DNA of 64,000 nt from Desarmillaria ectypa. Its lineage: Eukaryota; Basidiomycota; Agaricomycetes; Agaricales; Physalacriaceae. Position 1 is the stretch's first letter, and every line of letters begins with the position of its first letter. The translations under genes and the position numbers were made by a program. The stretch spans positions 1,240,001 to 1,304,000 of the forward strand of contig JAUDYN010000009.1 in NCBI GenBank assembly GCA_030407005.1. Direction: 5' to 3'. Below are positions 1-11,341 of this stretch, one piece after another. The notes beneath the pieces are model-generated. The model saw nothing but the letters and a program-made list of their open reading frames with translations. It searched no databases and was not told where the DNA came from.

Positions 1-3000
1 CATCAGCTCAAGCTCCCAGAGAGGAAGCAAGACCTACTCGTGCTCCTGCAAAATCCACTCGTAATTCTTCTCCAGCGAATCAACCTGATGGACTGAGGCT
101 TTCCGCTCCTTTTCCAAATTCTGTATCGCATGGTCCAACTTGGTCAAATCAGCATCAGCGTCAACAATGGCCTTCTTCTTTGCCCTGATGACCCCTTCGA
201 GCTCCTTCTGTTGACCGTCAAACCGGAAGAGCGTCGCCCGTTCTTGTTCAAGCTCATGGTATGCTGTCTCATACAGCCTCTATTTATGACGCTCAGTCGG
301 TATCGGCCAAGAAAGCAGTGTGATCAAAGTACCTGTTCATTCGCAACGCGCTGCACGAGTCTCTCAAGCTCCTTTCGTAGTTTGGCACCACCTGCGACAA
401 CCTCCTCAAGTGTGGCCTTCGCAGTGTTGATATCGGCTTGCATTTGCTCTTCCGTGACCATCAGCGTCTCTTCGTCTACAGCAGGAATAAATATGGCAGA
501 CCTAGCTCCAGCGCCGCAGTTTGCAGCTCCTTTTGCGTTTCTTTCACCACTACAGCATGCTTCTGTAGCGCCGCCTTTTGCTTCTGGATACCGGCCTAAA
601 ACAATACATTAGCAAAATACTCGACTCCAAGCAGCATTGCAGCTCAACACCTTTAACTCATCGATCTTGCCATCCTTGTTATTCTTGAACTCGTCCATGT
701 CGCGTTGAAGCTTCTTGCATTCCTGTTCGGCTGCCTTTTGCTTCTCCTTCGCATCATGGACGTTCTTCTGCAGCGTTTGAATGCTCTGTAATAGTGTCTT
801 GATATCTTCCTCGAGCTACATATACAGTCAGGCTCAGTCCACTCGAGAATAAGCATGAACTCTTACCCTACCAGCAGTACTTCCCCCAACCTGACCTTCC
901 AATAACTGTAACTCATGCTCCTTCATCTCAATCTGCCTCTCCAAGGCCTTCCAATCTGCCCTCTTCTTTCGGTTCTTCTCTCCGCTTGTCTCATGTACCG
1001 TCAGCTGGTCCTGGATATCGGCTAGCTTCGCCTCTGCATCGATGAGCTCCTGCACCCTCAACAATACACCACTACTCTGCGACGCCGACCCTCCACTCAA
1101 CGTCCCCGAAGGCTCGTACACATCACCCTCCAACGTCACGGCACGCGCTCCAATCTCCCTGTTGAACGTCACAGTCTTCGCCGTCTGAGCGTCCTCGCAG
1201 ACGAAGGTGCTTCCAAACGCGTACGCCATGGCATTCTTCACCTCGTCAGGGTAGCCAACCAATGAGAGTGCAACCTTGGCTTTTCCCGGCACGAGCTGTT
1301 CTACTCGAGAGACCTTTTGAGGAGGGACCGAGGAGGGCTGAATCTTGTTGAGAGGAATAATCGTCACTTTCTTTCGAAGGTTCCCGTTTGTCAGTAGGTC
1401 CTTACCGACTTTCTCATCCTTGACGACGACGTTGTACAGCCGTCCACCAGCTGTAGCCTCCAAAGCGGCGGCTTTATTGTAGTTGTCCTTGTCGAGGGAG
1501 ACGAGCGTCGCTAGACGACCCTTAACGTTCCGCCGGTCGAAGTTGGGTGGTGCCTGGTAATCAAAGTCAAGCCCTCCTAGATTCTGCTTGACGTAGTCGC
1601 GTCTCTGTCCAAGCGAGGTCACAAAAGTATGATTCGCAAAGAAAGACGACTTACGTCGATGAGCTGGCGAACAAGGGCTTTCAGCTCCCCAAGTCGGCTC
1701 TCGAAAGTCTCCTCCATTTCCCTGTTCCATCCGCATCTTTCGACCTGCTGCCTATATCGCTCGAGCTCTGTCTTGAGTGCTTGAATCTTCCGCTTGCCTT
1801 CCCCCGCGTCACGTTCGACCTCCTTCCACCGATTTTGTCGATCCTTGAGGTCCTTCTCCTGCATCGACAGCGTAATTCTGCTCTGACCTTCCTCTGCTCG
1901 GGCCTGGGCAACCTTGGCTCGCACTTCTGCGATCTGGCCCAAGTAACCTCCGCCGTTAGTATTTGTACTGCTCGAAGAAAGCCCAGTTAACAATGACTGC
2001 AGCAGCTCTTCATCGGATGTGAGCTTTTGCCGAATTTTTGAGTGGACGTCCCTGACGGTGGTATGTTCGGTCGTAATCTTCCCCACTTCGGTCTGCTGCT
2101 GGGCTAACGAACCTTCGAGCTGTTAACTGTAAGCTCGATGTCTCGTAAAAGACTGAAAAACATACCCGCCGGATCTCGGATTTGGCATTTTCGACGCTCT
2201 TGTCATCGTCCATGATAGAGCTCTCCTTGAGCTGAACTTGCATTCGTAGCTTGGTGAGCTCCTTGTCCAGCTCGAGCACATCCGCCTCCAACTTGCTCAA
2301 CTTGCCGCCCTTTCGCATCTCAGCATCCTTCTTCTTCTGCACCTCTGCAGCATCTTCCTCGGCGGCCTTCAAATCTCGCGTCGCCTTCTTTTTCTCATCC
2401 TGCCGCGTCTTAACTTCTTCTCGCTTTTGCTCGGCCTCTTGCTCCTTTGAGTCGACCCTCTGCTTCGCGTCGTACCACTCTAGCGCATGCAGCTTCTTTC
2501 CAAGAAGCTCTAGCTGTGATACGGCCTTTTGGTAGTCCAGGAACGCCTTTTTCTCCTGCCGAAGCCTGTCGAGCTTAGGAGCGATTTCTTCCTGCAGCAC
2601 CGCAGTGATTTCGTCGACGCGTTTCTCCTTCTTCGCCATTGTCTTCTTCGCCTTGTCCTTTCGATCTTCAAACATCCGCGTTCCTGCGGCTTCCTCGACC
2701 ATGCCCAAAATCTCCTGAGGCTTCATATTGAGCACCTTGGTGATGCGCCCTTGCATGATGACGAAGTTAGGGTTGTTGATGTTGAGCTGGACCGACTGGA
2801 AAAGATTTTGTATGGTTTGCTGAGGAGCTTTGTGGCCGTTGAGAAGGTATTTCGAAACGTTGGGAAGCGCCACCTGGTTCTCATTAAAAATGCCTATATC
2901 ATAACAGAACGTCACCCACCTGACGAGTAACAGTAATCTGCTTTTGATCCTCCAACCCAAGAGGACTCTTGGAGCGGTCTGAGTTGTCGAAGACAATAGT

Positions 3001-3342
3001 GACGCTGGCCTTGGTGACCCCCGCCTGTCCGCGCTTGTATATGAGGTCTTGCTGGTTCGCCGCGCGCATCTATGGCATTGTTAGGACACAGAGACAACAA
3101 AGAACGCCAGTCTACGCACCACGGACATGTTGGTTATACCAAGCACAAACGCAATCGCGTCGAGAATGTTCGATTTTCCGGATCCATTGAGCCCAGTGAT
3201 CGCGTTGAAAGATGGGTCCCAGCCGGTGATTTGGGTTCGAACAGGGTATGACTTGAATCCTTGACGAAAAAGGGGTCAAAAAGATCGCAACATTGGGGGA
3301 GAAAATCTCCCCACCTTCCAGAACAAGTTCTTCTATCCTCAT
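1..3342 (-). CDS. SMC2: Condensin subunit SMC2, N-terminal part (3' end cut by window edge)
   Basis: SMC2 pairs with SMC4 as the ATPase core of condensin, which compacts mitotic chromosomes. The start at 3342 gives [10 protein letters not shown], the usual SMC2 opening. A short intron follows, then [20 protein letters not shown] and the Walker A loop GLNGSGKS. Further on are [20 protein letters not shown] and [17 protein letters not shown], typical of the SMC N-lobe, and then a long Glu/Lys/Gln-rich coiled coil. The hinge lies around 1060-1620 ([49 protein letters not shown]). After it the second coiled coil runs to base 1, ending near the motif KNYEWI. The C-terminal head with the ABC signature and Walker B lies outside the window. 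Several short introns interrupt the gene. It is transcribed divergently from the epsin gene. The SMC2 assignment rather than SMC4 or cohesin SMCs rests on the start and hinge sequences and is very secure. Confidence 0.95.
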
Positions 3343-3529
3343 TGTTGGTGGTCGCAAAGGTTGAAAGGAGGGGCGTTATTGTCACATGTCGCGGTTGTCA
3401 CGAGCGCGTCTATCATGTGATCTATGCCGGAACACCGGAACCTGCCGAGTCCCGACACGGCAAAGAAGCACAGCCACCCGCAGTGAGCCTGATCATTTCC
3501 TTCCCACTGGACATCTTCCTACAGCCAAC
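3343..3529. promoter_or_regulatory. Shared divergent promoter region of SMC2 and epsin
   Basis: Only 187 bases separate the start codons of SMC2 (minus) and the epsin gene (plus), so both promoters and 5' leaders must lie here. I see no clear TATA box. The stretch has short CG-containing words such as GTCGCGG and GAGCGCG, but I cannot assign a factor. Confidence 0.5.
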
Positions 3530-5262
3530 ATGCAACACTTTGGAAAGAGTGTTATCCGTGTCACCAAAAATTATACGAAGGGCTACTCTGATACACAGGC
3601 AAAGGTCCGCGATGCAACTAGCAATGATCCTTGGGGCCCCAGTGGTACGCAAATGAACGAGATAGCCCAATTGACATATAATCAGTCAGTGAATCTGCTG
3701 TCCGTAGAAGCTAAGCTTAACATTGGTCATACAGGAATGATTTCGTGGAAATAATGGAGATGCTTGATAAGAGGCTGAATGACAAGGGCAAGAATTGGCG
3801 GCATGTGTTCAAGGTGAGAGGAGCATCTCCCTTTGCTCGCAGCTCGCTAATGTGATGTTCAGAGTCTCACTGTGCTTGACTACTGTCTTCACCAAGGCTC
3901 CGAAAACGTCGTCATCTACTTCCGCGACAATGTCTACATCATCAAGACCCTCAAGGAATTCCAATACCTTGATGAAGAGGGGAAGGACCAGGGTGCTAAT
4001 GTGCGTCAAAAGGCGAAGGACATCACTAGCTTGTTACTTGATGAGAGTCGACTTCGTCAAGAAAGGAGGGCCCGGGCGAGCATGCGGGACCGAATGATAC
4101 GTGGTGCTGGAGGTGACTATGACGAACCTAACGACGATGTCGACGAGAACCGCCACCGCCGTAGCCTGAATGGCAACCCGCCAAATAGGAGGACCGGAGA
4201 TGAGGACGACTTGAGAAAAGCCATCGAAGAGAGTAAGCGGACGTTGGCACAGGAGCGGATCACAGCGGAGGAGAGGGACCTTCAGGAGGCCATCAAGCTC
4301 AGCGAAGAGGAGGAGGCGAAGCGGCATAGAGCCGTTGAAGACTCCAATTCTTCTGCTCTTTTCGATGACCAGAATCAGCTGTTAGCACCTTTTTCTTGTC
4401 TTTCCTTTCGTCAAACTCACTCTGGCCCAGATCTGCATCTATCAGCAACAATCCCTTCCCAATGAACAATATGAGCGACCCTACACCGTATACTGTTGGT
4501 CTGCAGCCACAGTTCACGCAGCTTCAGCCACAGTTCACTCAAATCCAGCCGCAATTCACTGCGTTCAACCCATATCAGCAGCAAGCACAGGCCGAGCAGG
4601 AGGTAAGCGACCTTTTCCTCTGTCGATCTTAGCGACATCTCTGACGATACTCATCTAGATGCTTATGCAACAGCAATTCCTCTTACAGCAGCAGCAGCAA
4701 GCGCAGAACGACGAGTGGCTGAGGCAGCAACTGCTATTGCAGCAGCAGCAACAGCAACAGAGTATGTTCATGCAACAACAGCAGTCAATCATGGCACAGC
4801 CGACGGGTCTTGGGTGGGTTCCTTAGTATATGTCATGGCAACTGGACCACTAATGAACGCTCTAGATCGAACAATCCTTTCGCACCCTCTCCTAGCAATT
4901 CTCAACCCGGATCTTCGCCTTCTCCTCATCCTACACCTCAGTTCAACCTCCAAGGTACATATGCCAACAACAACCAGAATGTCGACCTCTCCTCCTTCAA
5001 TCACCATTCAAACTTCTCCTCTCCATCTCCCGGACCATCACCTGTCAACAGTAATCCCACCAGGTCTGTGATCAAAACACGGCAAGATGAGAACGAACAC
5101 TTGGCAAACCTTTTCGCAAACCGAGACGATGGCCAGGACACATTTGGTAATGTAGGCGCGCTGAGATACGGTCAGACAAGGGTGGCGTCCGACCAGACGA
5201 CGGGGCATAATCCGTTTGCGAAACAGCAACAACAGAACGAGCAGCCTTTCTTCAGTGTTTGA
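3530..5262 (+). CDS. ENT1: Epsin (ENTH-domain endocytic adaptor)
   Basis: Epsins bind PtdIns(4,5)P2 at the plasma membrane and link ubiquitinated cargo to clathrin and EH-domain proteins. The spliced product starts MQHFGKSVIRVTKNYTKGYS and has a complete ENTH domain in its first 150 residues (DATSNDPWGPSG, FVEIMEMLDKRLNDKGKNWR, SLTVLDYCLHQGSENV). Two ubiquitin-interacting motifs follow (DLRKAIEESKRTL and DLQEAIKLSEEEEAKR). The rest is low-complexity: a threefold QPQFTQ-like repeat, poly-Gln stretches and three NPF motifs (NNPFPM, NNPFAP, HNPFAK), which are EH-domain ligands. Several short introns are needed, one inside the ENTH domain and others in the Gln-rich tail. The start is the first ATG in frame with the ENTH domain. 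The order ENTH-UIM-UIM-NPF matches yeast Ent1/Ent2, so identification is firm. Confidence 0.93.
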
Positions 5263-5442
5263 GCGTCAGCGAGGCAATTCATGGCGATTGATCGATCGAT
5301 TTGTGGTGGAACGGATAGTGTACATGTTTCCTTTTTTTCCAGCTGTTGCTGTCCTACTAGGTCACCTTTATTTAAAATTTAAAGCACAGTTGGCTCTCCT
5401 GAAACAGGGAATCGAACTTCTATATCATTAAATTTAGAGCCC

Positions 5443-8400
5443 CTATACATTTCGATACTCAAATGCTGGGCATCCTGGCTCCGACGACTCTATTATGCTC
5501 TTCGTGAAACCAGCCTCCTCTTGCTTCTCTAGTGCTTCCTCGACGCTCAAAATATCAGCATCAACCAGAGAAAGGGTTTTCTTCAGATATGACAACATCT
5601 CCGCAAGGACGGCCCTCTCAGAGAATGACAAGGTGCGATGGAATGCCGTCTCTGCGCCAAACTGTTGTATGCGTTTCTAGATGACAATGTTTAGGCATTT
5701 ACAGGGCTTGTAAAAACCCAGAAGCCTTACCTTGAAACCCTGTATGAACGGCATGGCCCTCTTATCCTTAATCAGCCCTTTCTGTATTAACAGCTCCTTG
5801 GCCTTGGCATCGTCGAACTTGTCTGATTTTTCATCATAGACCTCCCGCAAGATGCCAACACACGTATCCTGCCACTCAGGGAAAGATGTCGCCACGTAAA
5901 TCCTGACACTCTTTGGCTTCTTTGGGTTAAAGGTCTGCTGCTGAGACTTGACCCCCTTCCCACCCTTGTTCAACTTGGCCAGCATCTTCAACAAACTCGT
6001 CTCAGCATCTCGAATCATTTTGGTCGTGCCGCGCATATACTGTCCGGCTTCGATGAGTGTCCTGTCAACAGGTTTCGAGGGAGTGGGCCACAAGGCGAGC
6101 TGTATGGACGTCGGATTCTTAAGGATCACAGAGTTGATGTGTTCGGCGAAGTGAGGCGCAATGGGAACGATGAGCAGGGAGGCGATTTTAATCCAGTACT
6201 TGACAAGATCGCCGTGCATACCGGTGTCGACGGTGACTTCTCGATACCAATCCCGCACGCTTTGGAGCTCGTAGAAGCCGTATTTTAGGGCGTCTTTGTA
6301 GTTGGTTGCTGCGTAATGACTTTGGGTAATGTTGATCAGTTCGTTGACTTCTTCCTCGAACACCTGGTCGTGATACAACTTCTCGCCATGCCGCAGGTTC
6401 TTCTCCTCCTCTACCATTTCCTCACACCATCCTAGCAAGGTGTGCACCCTCAGGATGTTAGCATTCGCTGCTTTTTCTTCAAAGTTGGCATCTTCCACAC
6501 CATCACCAGCGTCCGCCAAGCTAAGCCGTGTCGCATCTGCGCCAAACTTTTCCGTCGCCTCCCTGAGAGTCAGAGAGTTTCCAGTACTCTTGCTCATCTT
6601 CTTTCCGTTCAGCATTAGATGACCATTTGTGCGCATGCTCAAAGGCCACTTGTCCTCGGGGAAGATTGCGACGTGGTTGTACAACGCGAAAGTCAGGTGA
6701 TTGCCAATAAGGTCCTTCGCAGACGACCGTATGTCGAAGGGATAAAAATAGTTGAATTCGTGCTTCAGGGCGTCGGCTTTTTCCTGGGGCATGGGTGCGG
6801 GGTTGGGCCAAGGACCGTTACAGAAGACATATTCCCAGATCTCGTCCGTCATCTGGTCAAATTTAATACCCAGAGGACCCGGCTTCGAACCGTCAATACT
6901 GTTTTCTATGTGATGATCAGATCAGCAATGCTTTTAACCAAAGAGCACACTTACCATGCAGCAACTGCGCCACAGTATAATAACTCATGTAGATAGTGGA
7001 GTCACTTAGACTCTCGACCATGAAGTGAGGATCCCAAGGCAAATCCGAACCGAGGCCGTACGTCCTAGCACAAGCCCACTTGTTCAGCCAAGCCAATATC
7101 TTTTCAAACGCGTTCCTCGTCTCGTGTGTGTACATCTCCATTCTGGCAACCAGCCTCTCCGTCTCTGCCCGCCAGGAAGGTTCGCCGTAATCAATATACC
7201 ACTGGTCCATCAACGCAACAACACAGTCATCACCACTCCTCGAGGTAACAACACCTTCAGGCTCAGCGTACGCAAACGCAAGACCTTCAGCAATCATATC
7301 CGCCCTCACCTTGGGTTTAGCGTCCTGCACCGCCTCGCCTTTATACTTTCCGACGAGCATGACACCGCCATAAAAGCCTTCCTTGTACGCAATCTCCTTC
7401 GCCTCCGCGAGCTGTTTCGTATCCTTCTGGCTGTTAATTTTCAACTTCTTGACAACCTCGGCAGCGACCATATCGCCATAGCTCGTCTTGATCAGTGGCA
7501 CGGCTTCGCGACCTGCTAGCCAGTCGGGATTGACCCCATAGTACTCAGGCTTTTTCTTGAGGTCGGCGATGGTAGCCCAGTCATCGGGAGAATCGGAGGG
7601 GACGCTGGTAACTACACCAGTACCTTTGGTAGCTAGGACGCCATCCATCGGTAGGACATAGACGCCCTGGGTGTACACGCTGTACGGTGCGCTCACTTTC
7701 GTGCCAATGAGAACCCGACCTTCTACTTCTGCAAGCTGCTCGAGAACGCCATGTTCTTTGGTAATCTTTTGGAATATCATATTCCTCATAGCGCGATGGG
7801 TGCATAGGAATGCTTCTGTATCGTTGACTGCATACACGCCGTACTTGAGCGCGGTACCCACGAAGCAATTCGTCTGGCCGTACCTAGTCGCACGTTAAAA
7901 AGGAAGAGTGAATAATGGTAAAACGTACATCGTCTCCGGTCTCAAGGTCGCCGCTACCATATACACCTTTCTTCCACCAACCTTGCTTTTAATAACTTCT
8001 GCATTCGGTGCCCACTCTAGGACCTCGAGCTTGATACCTGTGTACTCCTGTGGGCCCACACCTTCACCATCCTGACGATCATGATCCATGCACGGTTGGC
8101 CATCCTTCTCACTATATATAGTATACCTACAAGTCCGTCAATACAGCGCTTCGTTCGAAAACATCGAAGGGTCGCACCTCTCGCCGAATTTGATTCTATC
8201 CTGTTTATGCAACTTGTTAACTTGCCATCTCACGAACGCATCATAGTACGGGTTCGCTTGTGTCGTCAAAAAACTGCGTCTCCAGTCGATCCGCGAACCA
8301 AAAGCATTGTTGTCCTGGATTGCGATGGGAGGGAAATACTCCAACCAGTATAATGGGTCCGCAAACTTGCTGATCTCGGATTTTGGTACTCCAATACTCT

Positions 8401-8944
8401 CCATTATCTGGAACTGATATGTATGGCCCGTGGATTTTGCCTGAAGCTTGCCCTTCTTCGCCTTGGCCTTGTCGGCAGCAGCAGGATCCCTGGCTTCTTC
8501 CTCCTCCTTCTCTTTTGCCTCCTTCTCGGCCTCCAATTTCGTCTGGACCTCTTCGAAGTTTTCAAACTCCCTGCCAAAAAGGCTCATCTCCCGGATTATT
8601 TTGTCAGAGCTAGCCTTGATAGGCATGCCGGTGACATGGAAACCATGGGGGAATAAGACGCGTTTGCCAAGCATGCGCTGATAGCCAGCGGCGAACTCGA
8701 TTTTGCTGATGGTGAACGCATGTCCGAGATGTAGAGAGCCGTTCATGTATGGATAGGGAAAGTTGCCGAACCACTTGGGATATTTTTCATGTATTTCCTC
8801 CTTGGACAAGCCAGTGAGTTCTGCAGGCGACGGTGCGTTGACCTCGAAGAGTTTTTCGGACTGCCATTTTGCCTGGTATTTCTTCTCGAGGTCGATGAGG
8901 TAGTCCCGCTTCGCAGTCTGTGCGAGCTCGATGGTATTGGACAT
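5443..8944 (-). CDS. CDC60: Cytosolic leucyl-tRNA synthetase
   Basis: This class Ia synthetase charges tRNA-Leu in the cytosol. The protein opens [20 protein letters not shown]. The HIGH-type signature lies in [13 protein letters not shown] near residues 66-78, and the KMSKS loop in [14 protein letters not shown] near residue 730. The CP1 editing region is recognisable ([11 protein letters not shown] and the following exon). The eukaryotic/archaeal-type C-terminal extension is present and ends CPAFEYRNV at 5443. The length of about 1,080 residues fits fungal cytosolic LeuRS and not the shorter mitochondrial enzyme. Short introns occur near 5680-5730, 6860-6960, 7860-7930 and 8080-8140. An in-frame ATG at 8986 would add 14 residues (MATRPCLISRTYSA), which are basic and rich in hydroxylated residues. 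I prefer 8944 because it matches the family start, but the longer form cannot be excluded. Confidence 0.95.
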
Positions 8945-8986
8945 GGCAGAGTAGGTGCGAGATATTAAGCAAGGTCGCGTCGCCAA

Positions 8987-9620
8987 TGAACAACGTAGCA
9001 GGAGCGTAGTCGAAAGGGTATCGCCTAAATCAGGAGAGCCTGATCGTCGGCGTGCAGAGCAAAGATGAATCGATCAACAAAAAATTCGAGTCAGATCAAT
9101 CCTGCCGATTCTGCCTTTTTCGGTCACTCTAAAGATATGATAAAGATTAGATATGATAACGACGGATAAATAGGGTTGGCAGTCTTGTGACTGTATCTTG
9201 AAGCAAAGTTTTTCTTTTTTTTCCTTCAAGTGGAACCTGTTCATCAAAGTTATTTTGCGAGTGTACCCAAATCTGAAGAAATTTGTGATAATCATGTTCA
9301 TGCAATATGATTTTGGGGGCTACAGAAGCTGGAGTTATCAATTATGAGGGTGCTTAAAGGGCTAGGAGACAAGTGGGGTAAGATTTCATTTCCTTGTCGT
9401 TGCAGCCCGACCTACATGAAGGTAGGGGCGATGAATCTCTACTGATAGGTCTTGCACACTATACAAATTCCAATCAAGTTCTCTTGAACGTGACATCATC
9501 ATGTGATAGTGTGATGCAGCGCGTCTCAAAAAACAGAATTTCTTTCCTCTGTCGCAATGTCACAGTTATTGTCATGAATTTCGAAGATTGTGATATAAAA
9601 TGGTGATAAAGTTTTTGAAG
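8987..9620. other. Intergenic stretch between LeuRS start and pICln end
   Basis: About 630 bases without a supportable gene. The LeuRS promoter must be at the left end. The pICln 3' end and polyadenylation region is at the right end. The sequence is AT-richer than the flanking genes and I see no repeat, tRNA or conserved reading frame. Confidence 0.5.
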
Positions 9621-10410
9621 CTATAAAGCCTTGACATCTCCTTGCACGGCACTTGATTCCGCCACAACCTTTGTCAGTTCGTCGCCACGGTCGATAATCG
9701 ACTCTAGGTGCTCGAGAGCCGCCTACGCTCCAAGTCAAATGGGAAAAAAATGGTGTGAAAATGGATTAATATGGCTGATAACGAGAATCATTAATAAAAT
9801 CACTCCTCACCCTCCCGACCTTGCTGAGCTCTTGCTCCTCCGTTCCATCAGAGACTTGGAATTCATCAGCATCGACGAAAGCCTCGTCTTCGTCGTCCGA
9901 CGGTGATGGCTCATCTGGATGCAGAGAGGCACAGCGAGACAATGCTTCGAAAATCGCATCCACTAAGAAAAAGTAAGACACCATTCGGTAAACATGAAAG
10001 GCAGATATACGCGACCCGCTATCCTTCGGAACAATCGTGAGCTCTCTCATTACTTCTTCTTCTTCCTCCTCTGCCCCGAAAAGACCAAATTTATCGTCCA
10101 ACTGACAATAAATCCCGCCCTCTGCTTTTGATATCGCATGAAGAGTGATGGCAGGGTACTCGATCTGCCAGCCCTCAGCGTTTTCACCATCCTCGACAAA
10201 TGCCAATATGGAATCGATCACGTAGAGTGTGCCTTGCTGCCAGTCTGCTTTGCTCTCCAAAGGGGCCTCAAACCGGACATGTACCTCCTTCTGCTGGTGC
10301 CGGAGTACAGGGGGGATATCGGAGAAGTTCTGGGGAGTGGATGATACGATAGTTGCATGTTCTTTCGGTGTAGAGAAGCTTGGAAGGGTGGATGTCAGAT
10401 GAACGGCCAT
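9621..10410 (-). CDS. ICLN: pICln / methylosome subunit-like protein
   Basis: pICln-family proteins (human CLNS1A, Schizosaccharomyces pombe Saf5) present Sm proteins to the PRMT5 methylosome and act in early snRNP assembly. The first exon encodes a PH-like fold with recognisable family stretches: GTLYVIDSILAFVEDG, IEYPAITLHAISK and IYCQLDD. A strongly acidic tail follows (PSPSDDEDEAFVDADEFQVSDG). After a small intron around 9740-9790 the last exon reads LEHLESIIDRGDEL and ends KAL at 9621. The total of about 230 residues is normal for the family. I chose the ATG at 10410 (MAVHLTST) over the in-frame ATG at 10425 because it begins closest to the conserved fold; either is possible. The gene is divergent from MsrA. 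Confidence 0.85.
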
Positions 10411-10613
10411 AATGGTGCAGGGCAAAGATGAAAAATTCGATCAATCCGGAATCTTATCTTATCTTCCTCTTCCATGCTCGGTCGTTTACAGGCCTTGTTC
10501 TCTGGCAAGCCCTTCGACAATTCCCTGTATCGTTCATTTGGATCCATGGACGGTTTGAGATTCTGCTCGATTGCCTTCAGTACCACACTCACTTTCATCT
10601 AGCTGCAACTGAA
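10411..10613. promoter_or_regulatory. Shared divergent promoter of pICln and MsrA, with GATA-type words
   Basis: About 200 bases separate the two start codons. Around 10450-10465 the plus strand reads TCTTATCTTATCTTCC, which on the minus strand is two overlapping GATAAG words. GATAAG is the known core bound by fungal GATA zinc-finger factors, including nitrogen regulators. Whether it is used here is inference. Confidence 0.4.
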
Positions 10614-11230
10614 ATGGCCACCTTTGCCTCTGGATGCTTCTGGGGCGTGGAGCATATCTTTTTGAAGCACTACCCTCCCTCCCAGGGTAAGGGAATCATC
10701 AAGACAACTGTTGGATATACTGGTGGCAAGGGGGCCTCTCAGAATCCGGGGTACAGGGAGGTGTGCTCTGGCGAGACGGGCCATGCAGAGGCAGTAAAGA
10801 TTGAATTCGACCCTGCTATCGTCAAGTACGACGAGCTTGTCGGTGCGTTGAAGATATACCTGCCAACTAGCACCCTAGTAACCGTAGCTTACAGAGTTCT
10901 TCTATCGTACTCATGACCCTACCACAGTGAACAGGCAGGGCGCAGACACTGGTACTCGTATGTATCTTATACCGCTTTTCCCTCTCTTTTCCCTCTGATC
11001 CTGTCGTAGAGTATCGCTCAGCCATATTCATACACTCGCCTGAGCAAGAGGCAATTGCGAAGCGGGTAACGGAGCAAGTGCAGGCCAAGCATTTCACACC
11101 CAAAGGGAAAACGATTGTTACGGAGATTCTCGAGGCAGGACCGTGGTGGGACGCGGAAGAGTATCATCAGTTGTACTTGTTCAAGAATCCCAGCGGCTAC
11201 CAGTGCCCAACCCATCGTCTTCACTGGTAA
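10614..11230 (+). CDS. MXR1: Peptide methionine-S-sulfoxide reductase A
   Basis: MsrA reduces methionine-S-sulfoxide in proteins and free methionine, repairing oxidative damage with thioredoxin as reductant. The product starts [16 protein letters not shown]. It contains the active-site GCFWG, where Cys is the nucleophile. It continues with [21 protein letters not shown] and [12 protein letters not shown], all signature MsrA stretches. Two introns follow, one after YDELV and one after the GADTGT exon. The final exon carries [18 protein letters not shown] and ends THRLHW at 11230. The total is about 170 residues, a normal single-domain MsrA without a fused MsrB. The start at 10614 is the conserved one; the upstream in-frame ATG at 10428 would add an unlike segment. 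No targeting peptide is evident, so the enzyme is probably cytosolic. Confidence 0.95.
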
Positions 11231-11341
11231 TGTATGTGTACGTAAACATAGTGTACCAATAGGTTTCGAATTTCAATATGTACGCGATCTTCATTTCCTT
11301 TCACCATCATTACTTTGTCATTTCCCATCTCCTGCCCTACC

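Noticed and set aside
9060..10465. Similar short words upstream of LeuRS and pICln (AAAGATGAA, AAATTCGA, GATCAATCC)
   Set aside because: Order and spacing differ and each word is short; a shared element cannot be supported by eye.
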